NCBI GenBank assembly: GCA_030696045.1
Contig: JAUYNO010000048.1
Location: 62,001 to 126,000, forward strand
From: Stagnimonas sp.
Lineage (GTDB): Bacteria; Pseudomonadota; Gammaproteobacteria; Nevskiales; Nevskiaceae
DNA: 64,000 nt
Reading direction: 5' to 3'
Position numbers and translations under genes: made by a program. Positions 10,518-19,226 of the stretch are shown one piece after another. The notes under the pieces are model-generated. The model was not told the origin of the DNA. It saw only the letters and a list, made by a program, of their open reading frames with translations, and did no database searches. The number at the start of each line of letters is the position of its first letter. The first letter of the stretch is position 1.

Positions 10518-10642
10518 TTTTAGGCGGCGCCGCTTCTCGTGTCATTTGTAGCGGTTAGGAGGTGTCGCCTCCATAAAAATCAACAACTTACGAGTTGCCC
10601 AATTTTTAGGCGGCGTTGTTTTCGGTGCTGTTTGTAGCGGTT
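10518..10642 (+). repeat. duplicated 39-bp two-box module, 86-bp period
   Basis: Copy A (10518-10556) and copy B (10604-10642) each carry box TTTTAGGCGGCG, then 15 variable bases, then box TTTGTAGCGGTT. Box identity is perfect and the internal spacing identical, while the 15-bp centres differ. Between the copies is a small GGAGG/CCTCC hairpin. The arrangement, conserved outer boxes with a free centre, is typical of protein-binding or recombination sites. It lies between the Tn3 transposase and the tyrosine recombinase region. Apart from this, 10416-10874 shows no gene. Confidence 0.6.
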
Positions 10643-10874
10643 TGCCATTCCAGTCCGAGTCGGCCTGCAACGCCACCCTCGGCGAACTGCTCGGGATTCG
10701 AATCAGGTTCTGCCGTTGTCGGCTTGCGACCGCCCAGGAACCTGAAGGGACTGTCGTCCCTGCCGGCTCGAGCTTTGAGGGGCCTCGCTTTCGGTCGGCG
10801 GCTGAGGCCTTTCAGTGGCGTTGTCGTGGGGGCCGACGCGCTTATCATCTTCAAAATACAAACGGCAAACTTCA

Positions 10875-11150
10875 ATGGCCCCTACGGACGAGAAAATCAA
10901 AGCAGCGCAGGCGCTCTGGGAACTGCAGCTCGCCATTCTTCAAGAAGAGGAAAGACGGCTTGTGAGCGCGCTTGAAGAGCCTTCGCGCGCGGGCGCGCAA
11001 ATTCCCCAAGAGCTGCGGCTACTCGCCCGCCTGAAGGCGGCGCGGACGCAATGTAACGAAGCTTTCCAATCGCTCATGACTGCCGTTGAAGAGCGCGTCG
11101 CTCGGGACACTGGCGCGGCGATTCTCCGAGAAGGACAAGGCAACGTCTAG
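10875..11150 (+). CDS. small helical protein near the recombinase
   Basis: ATG at 10875 gives 91 residues (MAPTDEKIKAAQALWELQLA...), rich in Ala, Glu, Leu and Gln, with predicted helix-loop-helix character and no signal peptide. It is convergent with the tyrosine recombinase gene ending at 11312. Proteins of this size often accompany this recombinase type as accessory factors, but that role is a guess. No domain recognised. Confidence 0.45.
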   Translation: MAPTDEKIKAAQALWELQLAILQEEERRLVSALEEPSRAGAQIPQELRLLARLKAARTQCNEAFQSLMTAVEERVARDTGAAILREGQGNV

Positions 11151-11311
11151 GTCTGTGCCGGCAAGAACGCGGTTCACTTCCCCATCGGAGCCGCAGATAT
11201 CGGGGTTGGCCCGAGTTGGAAGCAAACTTTTGCCGAGCTCAACTCACGTTGACGGTCTATGCGGCGCCGTGCCGGCAAGATCGAGATGCTGTTCTCGTGA
11301 CGCCGCCAACT

Positions 11312-13012
11312 TCAAGATGGCCGGGCCGCGAATGCCGTGCCCATCTGGCGCGCCCGCTTGACCTCATCGCCGTGCAGGTGGATCGAGGTCGTCGAAATCG
11401 ACGCATGCCGCAGGTTGTCGCGCACGGTGGTGAGTTCGGCCCCGCGCGCAAGCGCATGGGTGGCATGGGTGTGGCGCATCCAGTGCGGGCTAGCACGGCG
11501 CAGTTTCTCGGCCGTGGCCGGGCTGTCCTTCTCAATGACTGCGGCGACCTTCGTGAAAAAGCGTCGCATCACGCTCCACAGCCGCGTCGCGGTGATGCCC
11601 GCTGAACTCTCCTGATCGAGGCTGCCAATGAGCGGTGTCAGCGGATCCCATCGCGTGGGCGTGATCGGCAGCTTGCGCTGCATCAGGTACCGGTCCAGCG
11701 CCGCACAAGCCAGTGGCGGCAGCGCCACCTTGCCGGCCTTACTGCCCTTGCCCACCAGGTGCAGCCAGCGATCACCATGCGTATCGGTCTCGATCTGTCT
11801 CAGCGTGGCGCCGACCAGCTCCCCGATGCGCAGGCCCGTGGCGTAGGCGAAGTCCAGCACGAAGCGCAGGCGCTGCGCCGCTGGTGCCTGCCATCCATGT
11901 CCCCATTCCAGGCCTTCGGCGACCGCCTGAATCACTGACCATTCGCCTTCCCCGAAAACCCGGGTGACGGCCAGCGACTCGGAGCGCGAAGCACCGCGCA
12001 CCTTGATGCCGGCGAACGGGTTGGCCAGCAGGTAGCGCTGCTGGATCAGCCAGCGGAACATGGCGCCCACCACCGACAGTGCGTAGGCCACTGATCGGGC
12101 TGACAGTCCACCGGTGAACGGCCGCCACTCCGGCGATGAACGCGGCCGAGCAGGCCCGATCCAGCGACCCCTGGGCGCCGGGTGCCGCAAGAAGGCGCGA
12201 TAGGCAACAGCGTCCTCGGTGGTGAGCGAGGACAGCGCCCGGCCGCGCTCGACAACTGCCCAGAGAATCAGCCGCTCGGCCTCCTTGCGGTACGCCCGTT
12301 GGGTTGCAACCGACTCGTGCAGCGCCAGCCAGGCCTGCGCTGCCTCGTAGTCGTTGTCCGCGTCCAGCGTGCAGGTCGCCTTGGGTGCGCGAAACGCGCC
12401 GCGCGAGCCATTGACCTCATCGGGCACACGCAGCCGTTCCCAGGGCACCACGTCATCCTGAGCGCCGATGGGCACCAGCGCGCGGGCTTGCTGCGTGAGG
12501 TGCGGGTGCGTGGCGAAGAAGGCTTCAATCCCCTTGGCGCCGGCCGCACCCAAGCCGGGAATGGCCGTCCACCAGCGACTGCGCCGCGGAATTCGCACCG
12601 TCAGATCGGCCAGTGTCTTGAAGCCATGGGCTTTCATTGCGCCGGCGGCACGCGCCGGCAGCCAGCGCTCGACGTCGTCCGTCACCATCGGCTCGGGCAC
12701 CGGCAGATGCCGCAGCGTCTCGATCGCATCCAGGACCGCGCGGGCATGCTGCGCGCGCTCGGCCGCCGGGTGGCTGAGCAAGCTGGCCAGATCTTCCCGA
12801 TGCCGGGCCTGCGCATAGCTGGCCAGTTGGCGCCGGATGTCGCCCAGCATCGCGCGCGAGGATTGGCCGGTCGCCTTGTCATGTCCGAGATACTGCGCGA
12901 CGGCCTCTCGCGCGCTCAGGCCCGCATACCAGGCGCGCAGCGCCGCCAGGGCAGCGGTGCCGGGGAAATCCCTCTCCTCAATCGCCGGCTTGGGGACTCG
13001 GGTACTCTTCAC
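11312..13012 (-). CDS. tyrosine recombinase with His replacing catalytic Tyr
   Basis: 566 residues. An N-terminal helical extension (about 1-180) is followed by a SAM-like core-binding domain (TQRAYRKEAERLILW, about 245-330) and the catalytic domain. Arg box ATGLRIGELVGA, Lys hairpin LVGKGSKAGKVAL, H510-x-x-R513 (HWMRH) and H536 (NLRHASIST) are all present. At the nucleophile position, where the family reads STTSIYLH, this protein has STTSIHLH. The codon at 11378-11380 reads CAC on the coding strand, so residue 545 is His. Cleavage chemistry should be abolished while DNA binding may remain. A 28-bp palindrome lies 28 bp upstream of the start. Confidence 0.85.
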   Translation of the reverse strand: MKSTRVPKPAIEERDFPGTAALAALRAWYAGLSAREAVAQYLGHDKATGQSSRAMLGDIRRQLASYAQARHREDLASLLSHPAAERAQHARAVLDAIETLRHLPVPEPMVTDDVERWLPARAAGAMKAHGFKTLADLTVRIPRRSRWWTAIPGLGAAGAKGIEAFFATHPHLTQQARALVPIGAQDDVVPWERLRVPDEVNGSRGAFRAPKATCTLDADNDYEAAQAWLALHESVATQRAYRKEAERLILWAVVERGRALSSLTTEDAVAYRAFLRHPAPRGRWIGPARPRSSPEWRPFTGGLSARSVAYALSVVGAMFRWLIQQRYLLANPFAGIKVRGASRSESLAVTRVFGEGEWSVIQAVAEGLEWGHGWQAPAAQRLRFVLDFAYATGLRIGELVGATLRQIETDTHGDRWLHLVGKGSKAGKVALPPLACAALDRYLMQRKLPITPTRWDPLTPLIGSLDQESSAGITATRLWSVMRRFFTKVAAVIEKDSPATAEKLRRASPHWMRHTHATHALARGAELTTVRDNLRHASISTTSIHLHGDEVKRARQMGTAFAARPS

Positions 13013-13040
13013 GATCGCCAGTTTAGCGGATCAACACGAC

Positions 13041-13068
13041 TATTGCGATAAGAAAGATTATCTCAATA
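13041..13068. other. 28-bp dif-like palindrome (11-6-11)
   Basis: Left arm TATTGCGATAA, six-base centre GAAAGA, right arm TTATCTCAATA. The arms are inverted copies with one mismatch. The total length, the 6-bp centre and the inner ATAA/TTAT ends match the architecture of XerC/XerD dif-type core sites. It lies just upstream of the tyrosine recombinase gene, so it may be the recombination core, an operator for that gene, or both. Confidence 0.55.
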
Positions 13069-13272
13069 GCGTCAAGCTGACATCCCCTGACTCGGCCGCG
13101 TTGCTGCCTTGGGTGCTCGGTGTTGATGTGTCACGGCGAATGGCCGTCGCGCTCGCGCGCTGTCCCTGCCGATGCGTATGTGTGGCCTAAACTCATCTGC
13201 GCGTGACCGGGGAAGCGGGCCCGCCGGCAGCGCCGTTGACGCTCCAGCAGGTGGAGGCTTTACTCTTGCCGC

Positions 13273-14646
13273 ATGGACGATCCCCAATCCCTGCTTGGTC
13301 TGATGCTCGGCGTGCGGCAGGCGCGCCGAATAGACGGCGCCGCGCTGGCCCGCCTCCAATCGCGCCGACTCCAGGAGCTAGTGGCCCACGCGCGGGCGCA
13401 TTCGCCCTACTACCGAGAACTCTACCGGGACCTGCCGCAAGGGGCCGCTGATCCTTCACAGCTGCCGACCACCAGCAAGAATGCCCTGATGGCGCGATTC
13501 GACGAATGGGTGACGGATCCTCGCCTCAGGTATGAACACGTGAGGGCCTTCAGCCGCGATCCGCAACGCATCGGTGAGCACTTTCTTGACCGATATACGG
13601 TCGCGACCACGTCCGGCACTACCGGAATGCCCGGCCTCTTCGTTCTGGACGAACGAACGATGGACGTTTCCAAGGCCATCGCAACGCGCATGCTGGGAGA
13701 CTGGCTGTCTTGGCGGGACATCCTCGACATCGTCCGGCAGGGCGGTCGCACGTCCATGGTGATGGCCATCGGCGGGCATTTCGCCTCCGCCGTTGCTGCC
13801 GCACGCATGCACCGGCCCGGCCGCAGCCGACGGGTCCAGGTGCTGTCCGTGCACATGCCGCTGGCTGACATCGTGCAGGCCCTCAACGACTTCCAGCCGG
13901 CGGTCATCGCCCCCTATGCGAGCATGGCGGCGCAGCTGGCGGACGAACAGGAGTCGGGGCGCCTGCGCATTCGCCCGATCCTGCTTGCGTTGGCGGCCGA
14001 GGGACTACAGCAGGGCGAATATGAGCGGGTCGCGCGAGCCTTCGGCGCCAAGGTCGGCAACAGCTATGCCTGCACCGAATGCACATTCCTCAGTCACAGC
14101 TGCGCCCATGGCTGGCTGCATGTCAACAGCGATTGGGCGCTGCTGGAGCCGGTGGACGCGCAGCTGCGACCCGTCGCGCCCGGCACGCGATCGCACACGG
14201 TCTTGCTAAGCAACTTTGCCAACCGGGTCCAGCCCATTTTGCGGTACGACCTGGGCGATCGCGTGACGCAGCGTCCCGATCCCTGCGAATGCGGCAGCCC
14301 GTTCCCCGCCATCCGAGTGGAAGGGCGTACAGCGGACGTCCTGAAGCTGGGACCTGCCGACGGCCCTCGCGTATCGATCCCCTTTCTCAGCTTCGCCGCG
14401 CTGGAAGATCGCGTGGACGGATTGGAGACTTATCAGGTGGTACAAACCTCCGCCGTCGCTCTATCCGTCCGGGTCACCGCCGCAGAGGAGGCCGACGTAG
14501 GTGCTGTACTCAACGCAGCGCGGGCCCAGGTCGAGCAGCTGCTCGCCAAGCACGGTATTCAAGCGGTTCGCGTATCCGTGGATGAGCGTCCCCCGGAGAG
14601 GACCAGCGGCGGCAAACTGCGCCCCGTGATTCCTCTCACAAACTGA
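13273..14646 (+). CDS. PaaK-like adenylate-forming enzyme
   Basis: 457 residues of the phenylacetate-CoA ligase/coenzyme F390 synthetase-like branch of the ANL superfamily. Seen: an N-terminal helical region (HARAHSPYYRELYR), the ATP-binding Ser/Thr/Gly loop TTSGTTGMPG (about residue 113), acceptor region YACTEC (about 262) and the hinge-like RYDLGDR. A C-terminal subdomain ends GGKLRPVIP, which corresponds to the catalytic-Lys region. Cys residues cluster at ACTEC, HSCAHG and PCECG. It would activate a carboxylate as an acyl-adenylate; the substrate is unknown. It stands alone, 7 bp before a small membrane protein gene. Confidence 0.75.
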   Translation: MDDPQSLLGLMLGVRQARRIDGAALARLQSRRLQELVAHARAHSPYYRELYRDLPQGAADPSQLPTTSKNALMARFDEWVTDPRLRYEHVRAFSRDPQRIGEHFLDRYTVATTSGTTGMPGLFVLDERTMDVSKAIATRMLGDWLSWRDILDIVRQGGRTSMVMAIGGHFASAVAAARMHRPGRSRRVQVLSVHMPLADIVQALNDFQPAVIAPYASMAAQLADEQESGRLRIRPILLALAAEGLQQGEYERVARAFGAKVGNSYACTECTFLSHSCAHGWLHVNSDWALLEPVDAQLRPVAPGTRSHTVLLSNFANRVQPILRYDLGDRVTQRPDPCECGSPFPAIRVEGRTADVLKLGPADGPRVSIPFLSFAALEDRVDGLETYQVVQTSAVALSVRVTAAEEADVGAVLNAARAQVEQLLAKHGIQAVRVSVDERPPERTSGGKLRPVIPLTN

Positions 14647-14653
14647 GTGCCAG

Positions 14654-14821
14654 ATGCTGAATGAGGAACAGTTGAAGTGGGTGTTCATCGGCGCAGGCTT
14701 GCCGGCAATAATCTTGATCGTGGGCGGGCTGTTGCTGCGCTGGCGCGACAAGCGCCGGCAGCTACGGGATAAGCAACCGCGAAGAGTCCCGCGGAAAAAG
14801 AAGGCCTCTCGCCGGCGGTAG
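14654..14821 (+). CDS. 55-residue single-span membrane protein
   Basis: The ATG at 14654 follows the PaaK-like stop by 7 bp, so the two are probably translationally coupled. The protein has an acidic start (MLNEEQLK), one transmembrane helix (WVFIGAGLPAIILIVGGLLL) and a strongly basic tail (RWRDKRRQLRDK, then RRVPRKKKASRRR). It stops with TAG at 14819-14821. Charge distribution predicts N-out/C-in topology. No family recognised. Confidence 0.55.
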   Translation: MLNEEQLKWVFIGAGLPAIILIVGGLLLRWRDKRRQLRDKQPRRVPRKKKASRRR

Positions 14822-14898
14822 GCGAGTCGTCCGATACGCTAAGCAGTAGGGCTCCGGCTGTTCGAGAGTTCAGGTGGGTCGGCTAGTCCTCATTTCTC

Positions 14899-15537
14899 TC
14901 AAGTGGAGCTTCCAGCCGTCTCTGTACGCCGCGCGGTCTCCGACGCCTCCCGCAAGATCTCGCGCCCGCCATTTGCTGCGATCCCCGCCACGACAACGCC
15001 GAGCACGAGGTCCGGAACATTCGATCCCAGCCACATGACCAGTGCTCCGGACAGCACAATGGCTCCGTTGACGATGGAATCGTTGCTGGTGAAGATCGCC
15101 GAGGCCTTGAAGTTCACGTCCTCCCCGCGATGGCGGCGCAATAGCCTCAGGCACACCAGGTTCAAAGCCGCATTCGCGGCAGCCATGGCCATCATGGCCG
15201 GCCCGACAGGCTCCTCCCCTCCAACGAAGCGGCGCAGGACCTCCACCAGCAGCAGCAGGGCAAGCCCGATGAGCAAGAAACCCGACAGGCGCGCTGCCCG
15301 CACCTTGACCATGGCCGCCCGGCCGACTGCGAACAGGCTGACCGCATAGACCGACGCATCGGCAAGGTTGTCCAGGCCGGCGCCCATGAGGGCGGTAGAC
15401 GCGGCCCACATGCCAAGGCCAATGCCGGCGGCGGACTGTCCCAGGTTGATCAGCAACACAGTCCGCAGAATCTTGCGGTCGGCCGCGTTGCTGGCATCCA
15501 ATCCGCCGAGCTCGTCGTCTTCGTCTTTTTCAGGCAT
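14899..15537 (-). CDS. CDF-type cation transporter, membrane domain only
   Basis: 212 residues with six hydrophobic segments. TM2 carries the CDF-type acidic pair in LDNLADASVYAV and TM5 has SAIFTSNDSIVNG, with Asn-Asp where zinc CDFs usually have His-Asp. The C-terminal cytoplasmic metal-binding domain of full CDF proteins (about 300 residues) is absent, as in several short family members. ATG 15537 is preferred over GTG 15540 because AAGGA lies seven bases upstream. It is driven by its own MerR-type promoter (15562-15592), so it is likely an exporter in the lead/cadmium response. Confidence 0.75.
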   Translation of the reverse strand: MPEKDEDDELGGLDASNAADRKILRTVLLINLGQSAAGIGLGMWAASTALMGAGLDNLADASVYAVSLFAVGRAAMVKVRAARLSGFLLIGLALLLLVEVLRRFVGGEEPVGPAMMAMAAANAALNLVCLRLLRRHRGEDVNFKASAIFTSNDSIVNGAIVLSGALVMWLGSNVPDLVLGVVVAGIAANGGREILREASETARRTETAGSST

Positions 15538-15561
15538 CACTCGTTCCTTCCACGAACCCGC

Positions 15562-15592
15562 ATCCTGAAGCCTGTAGCGGCTGGAGAGTCAA
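15562..15592 (-). promoter_or_regulatory. MerR-type (PbrR-like) promoter of the CDF gene
   Basis: Reading on the minus strand, TTGACT (15587-15592) and CAGGAT (15562-15567) are separated by 19 bp carrying the dyad-like CTCCAGCCGCTACAGG. The overlong spacer is the hallmark of promoters that MerR-family activators twist into shape. The ATG at 15537 lies about 20 nt past the predicted transcript start. The -10 is the least conserved of the five sites of this type. Confidence 0.65.
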
Positions 15593-15609
15593 GCTCGTTG
15601 GCAACGCTG

Positions 15610-17805
15610 CTACGGCGCGATCGCGGGGCGGAGCATGGGCGGCCGCTGGGCTGCCGGCGAAGACGCCAGCGGCACGGCCGAGAGTGCCGCCCGCAGTTCG
15701 GACGTGCTCAGTATCTCTGAAAGGATTCGCGGAGCAGCGTCCCGGGTGTAGATCACGTACAGCGGGACGCCGCTGCGGCCAAGCGCCCCCAGTGCGGCTG
15801 TAATCGCGGGGTCGCGCAGCGTCCAGTCGGCGCGCAACAGCGCCACGTCCCTGGCGGCGAGATCGGCCAGGACCTCAGGCTTCTGCAGCACCGTCTTCTT
15901 GTTGTACTGGCATGTGACGCACCAGGCAGCGGTGAAATCGACAAACACCGGGCGCCCGCTGGCCAGCAGCTGCTCGACCCGGCCCGACTCCCAAGGTTGC
16001 CAAACGGCATCACTCGCTGCCACAACCCGCTGCGGCAGAGCGACAGCGACCTGGCCGGCCAGCAGCCAAGCGAACCCGGCCGTCCACGCTACCGCGATCG
16101 TGCCGATGATCACCCGCGCGCGGCCCGGCAAGCCCAGGCTCCAGGCCAGCATGCTGACGGCGACCAGGACCACCAGCAGGGCGCTGGCGGCATTGATCCC
16201 GCTTTGCTGCCCCAACACCCACAAGAGCCACACCACTGCGGCGAACATCGGGTAGGCCATCAGCTTGCGGAAGGTCACCATCCACTCACCGGGGCGGGGC
16301 AGCAGGCGCGCAACGGCCGGGACCCAGCTGGCGACCAGATACGGCAATGCCATGCCGGCGCCCAGCGCCGCGAAGATCAACAGGGCCTGAGCGGCTGGCA
16401 GCCCTACGGCAAATCCCAGCGCGGCGCCCATGAATGGTGCCGTGCAGGGGGACGCCACCACCACCGCCAGGACTCCGGACAGAAAGGCGTTCAACACTGG
16501 ATGACTGCTCTGCAGCGGAGCCAAGCGACTGGGAACGAGCTGGCGGACCTCGAACACGCCTGCAAGGTTCAGGCCGATCAGCGTGAATAACACGGCCAGC
16601 GCGGCGACCACGCCGGGCATCTGCAACTGGAACCCCCAACCGAGCTGCTGCCCGACACCGCGCAGCGCCACGACGAGCAATCCAAGCGCCGCAAACGCCG
16701 CGACCACCCCGGCCGAGTACGCCGCCCCGTCGAGACGCCGGGCCCGCTGGTCGCTGGCATGCTGGGTGAAGCCGACCACCTTGATCGCCAGTACGGGGAA
16801 AACACAGGGCATCAGGTTCAGGATCAGTCCGCCGAGCAGCGCGCCCAGCAAGGCGGCCGCGAACGTCATCCTCGCGCCCGATTCGGCCGCCGCGGCGTTG
16901 TTGCGCAGCGCTTCTTGCAGGGCTGGCGACACAGCCACCGGCGCGGCGGTCGCAGGCCATGTGCCTTGCACCCGAGCGTCGATGCTCCAGCCCTGGTTCC
17001 CCTGTGTCAGCACGATCGGCATCACGTCTGGACTTTGGCTGCGTTGCGGCGAAAGCGGGACCTGCGCGGTCCAGACCTGGCCGTCCCAGGACTGGCTCCA
17101 TTTTGCGGAAGTCTCAATCACTTCCGCGGTCTCGGGAAAGAACTCCAGTGGCTTGCCCCGAAGGCCCGCAGGCAGACCGCTGACCCGAAGCCGCAAGGCA
17201 TTCCTATTGAGCGTGGCGGTTGCCTGACCCGCCAGCGGCTTGGGTTGCGCGGCGAAACTCGCCTGGAAGACGGGGCCGTGCAGCGCCGTCGCGCTCTTGG
17301 CCGGAATCGCGAGCGAGAATTCGCCCTCCTCGGGGATGCACTCCCTGCGGCACACCAGCCAAGACGCCTTGAGCTTGACCTCCAGCGCGCCACCCAGGAC
17401 CGAGGGCTTGAATTCCGGCGCGATGGTCAGGGGCACCGGCAACAGCACGGTGTGCTCGTAGCCGTAGTTGATCAGCGTGCCGATCGGATGCTTGCTGGGC
17501 GTTGGCCACGCGATCTCGCCCGCCAGTACGCCGGCGGGCAGCTTCCATTCAAGCTTCGTGGGAAGTCCGGAGTCACCGGAATTTTTCCAATACGAATGCC
17601 ACTCCGGCTGATGCGCGAGTTGCAGGCCGACCCAGACCGGCTTACCGGGCTCGACGCCCTCGGGCGCATGGGCCAGAAGTTCTGCGCGCGTCCGCTCGGT
17701 CACCACCACGCTTTTACCGCCGGACTGGGCCGATGCCGCGCCGCCCCATAGCAGGAAAAGCAGCATGAGGAGGCGGGCGGTGAGGGACGTAGGTGGCGTG
17801 AACAT
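15610..17805 (-). CDS. DsbD/ScsB-type protein-disulfide reductase
   Basis: 731 residues. A signal peptide (about 1-26) precedes a periplasmic DsbD-alpha/ScsB-like domain (about 30-300) with the pair LVCRRECIPEEG. A membrane core of about eight helices follows (310-600; cytochrome c biogenesis DsbD family; PCVFPVLAIK and SPCTAPFMGAALG carry the transmembrane Cys). A C-terminal thioredoxin domain has FVDFTAAWCVTCQYNKK (CVTC near 631-634). It would carry electrons from cytoplasmic thioredoxin to periplasmic disulfide proteins. The start at 17805 lacks a good SD. It is divergent from the sterol desaturase operon. Partners are probably the thioredoxin-fold proteins at 27-31 kb. Confidence 0.85.
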   Translation of the reverse strand: MFTPPTSLTARLLMLLFLLWGGAASAQSGGKSVVVTERTRAELLAHAPEGVEPGKPVWVGLQLAHQPEWHSYWKNSGDSGLPTKLEWKLPAGVLAGEIAWPTPSKHPIGTLINYGYEHTVLLPVPLTIAPEFKPSVLGGALEVKLKASWLVCRRECIPEEGEFSLAIPAKSATALHGPVFQASFAAQPKPLAGQATATLNRNALRLRVSGLPAGLRGKPLEFFPETAEVIETSAKWSQSWDGQVWTAQVPLSPQRSQSPDVMPIVLTQGNQGWSIDARVQGTWPATAAPVAVSPALQEALRNNAAAAESGARMTFAAALLGALLGGLILNLMPCVFPVLAIKVVGFTQHASDQRARRLDGAAYSAGVVAAFAALGLLVVALRGVGQQLGWGFQLQMPGVVAALAVLFTLIGLNLAGVFEVRQLVPSRLAPLQSSHPVLNAFLSGVLAVVVASPCTAPFMGAALGFAVGLPAAQALLIFAALGAGMALPYLVASWVPAVARLLPRPGEWMVTFRKLMAYPMFAAVVWLLWVLGQQSGINAASALLVVLVAVSMLAWSLGLPGRARVIIGTIAVAWTAGFAWLLAGQVAVALPQRVVAASDAVWQPWESGRVEQLLASGRPVFVDFTAAWCVTCQYNKKTVLQKPEVLADLAARDVALLRADWTLRDPAITAALGALGRSGVPLYVIYTRDAAPRILSEILSTSELRAALSAVPLASSPAAQRPPMLRPAIAP

Positions 17806-17921
17806 GGAAGGGACAGGAATTGCGGGGCGCGCGATGCACGCCGTGGGACGGGACTATAGGTGCATTCCGTGCGCGGATTGCCAGCAGCCTCGGCCCGCCG
17901 GGGGTCTCTACTCAGGGTCAC

Positions 17922-17952
17922 TTGACTCTACCGCAGCTAGAGGGTTTCCAAT
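17922..17952 (+). promoter_or_regulatory. MerR-type (PbrR-like) promoter of desaturase-nadE
   Basis: TTGACT (17922-17927), a 19-bp spacer with CTACCGCAGCTAGAGGG, and TCCAAT (17947-17952). It is closely similar to the promoter of pbrA in spacing and sequence (CTAGAGG, TCCAAT). The downstream start codon is at 17981 with GAGGAAAGAAG as ribosome-binding site. Confidence 0.8.
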
Positions 17953-17980
17953 CCCATCTGAACCCTTGTGAGGAAAGAAG

Positions 17981-19216
17981 ATGAGTACGAAAGAACGTCC
18001 CTTCCTGGAGACTGTCGTCCGGTATGGCAGCTACCCGCTGATACTTGGCGCCACCGCCCTGGTGCTCTTCGGCGGGCTCGCTGCCGGCTGGCCGTATTTC
18101 CCGACGGTGCCGCTGACCGTGGCCGCCGCCCTCGCTTCAGTCGCCCTGCTAGAGCGGCGGCTCCCCTTTCACGCTGCCTGGGCTCGCGACCACCGGGACA
18201 GCATTTGCGACGCGATCCACGCAGTGGTCAACCTCATCGTGCTCCTCGCCGTCCACGGCGTTGTTGCTGCCCTGGCGCCGATGTGGTCGGCCGGGACATG
18301 GTGGTCTGATCAGTGGCCGCTTTGGGCGCAGGCCCTCGCCGTCGGTCTGGTGCTCGATCTGAGCCTCTACAGCGTACATTGGCTGAGTCATCGGGCAGCC
18401 TGGCTCTGGCAGTTCCACGCAATTCACCACAGCTCGGAACGCCTCTACTGGCTCAACGGGGAGCGCCGACACCCCTTGCATGCCGGGATGATGGCCGCGC
18501 CCGGCTTGATCGCCGTGGTGTTGATGGGGGCACCCGCACTGGCCGTCGGAGCATGGCTCGGCCTGCTGGCGGTGCACCTGGCCTTCCAGCACTCCAACCT
18601 GGACTACCGGGTCGGGCCGCTGCGCTTCGTGATCGGCGCCGCTGAAGTCCACCGCTGGCATCACAAGCGCGAGTACGAAGACGCGCAGGTCAACTACGGC
18701 GAGTTCTGGATGTTCTGGGACCATTTATTCGGCACCTTCCGGCTGCCCAAGCACAAGCTGGCCGCCGACGAAGTGGGGCTGAAGGACAGGGACTTTCCGA
18801 TGGACTACGGACCGCAGCTGGTCTACCCCTTCCGTAGCCCGCCAGTGGCGACAGACGCTTCCGCCGGGGACTACGCGCTTGCCCGCGCCGCATTCGTGCG
18901 CGAGACGAGCCTCGCGGCCTCTCGCGAGGCCGCCGGCGATCTGCGTGCTGCATGGCGTGCGCATGAGCTTGGACACATCATGTCCCAGCCCTACCTTGGC
19001 CTGCACCTGCGCAGTCACGCGGCGATGCTCGGCCTGGCGTGCAGGACTCGCGATTATTCGGAGGTGGTGGCGCAGGTCGTCCGTCTCGCGCTGGCGCCCG
19101 TGGGCCACGCGCTGGGCCGCACCCCGCCCCAGAATGTCGGCACCGGGCGCTTTGGCGTGATGGAGCACGGCACGTGGCCGTCGGAGCTGGACCCGATCAC
19201 CTTCCAGCGCCGATAA
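17981..19216 (+). CDS. sterol desaturase/fatty acid hydroxylase fused to DUF3703
   Basis: 411 residues. Residues about 20-255 form a fatty-acid-hydroxylase-superfamily membrane enzyme. It has TM helices and the three His clusters that bind a di-iron centre: HWLSH near 131, HAIHH near 146 and HRWHH near 224, followed by FWDHLFGTFR. The last about 105 residues (HELGHIMSQPYLGLHLRSH, then LGRTPPQNVGTGRFG) match DUF3703, found as a separate gene at 58420. The enzyme presumably oxidises a membrane lipid or related substrate. Control by a PbrR-type promoter ties it to metal stress. nadE follows after 10 bp. Confidence 0.8.
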   Translation: MSTKERPFLETVVRYGSYPLILGATALVLFGGLAAGWPYFPTVPLTVAAALASVALLERRLPFHAAWARDHRDSICDAIHAVVNLIVLLAVHGVVAALAPMWSAGTWWSDQWPLWAQALAVGLVLDLSLYSVHWLSHRAAWLWQFHAIHHSSERLYWLNGERRHPLHAGMMAAPGLIAVVLMGAPALAVGAWLGLLAVHLAFQHSNLDYRVGPLRFVIGAAEVHRWHHKREYEDAQVNYGEFWMFWDHLFGTFRLPKHKLAADEVGLKDRDFPMDYGPQLVYPFRSPPVATDASAGDYALARAAFVRETSLAASREAAGDLRAAWRAHELGHIMSQPYLGLHLRSHAAMLGLACRTRDYSEVVAQVVRLALAPVGHALGRTPPQNVGTGRFGVMEHGTWPSELDPITFQRR

Positions 19217-19226
19217 CATCTGCGTC

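Noticed and set aside
10606-10875. 89-codon frame on the minus strand near the repeats
   Set aside because: Overlaps the duplicated module and shows no recognisable protein.
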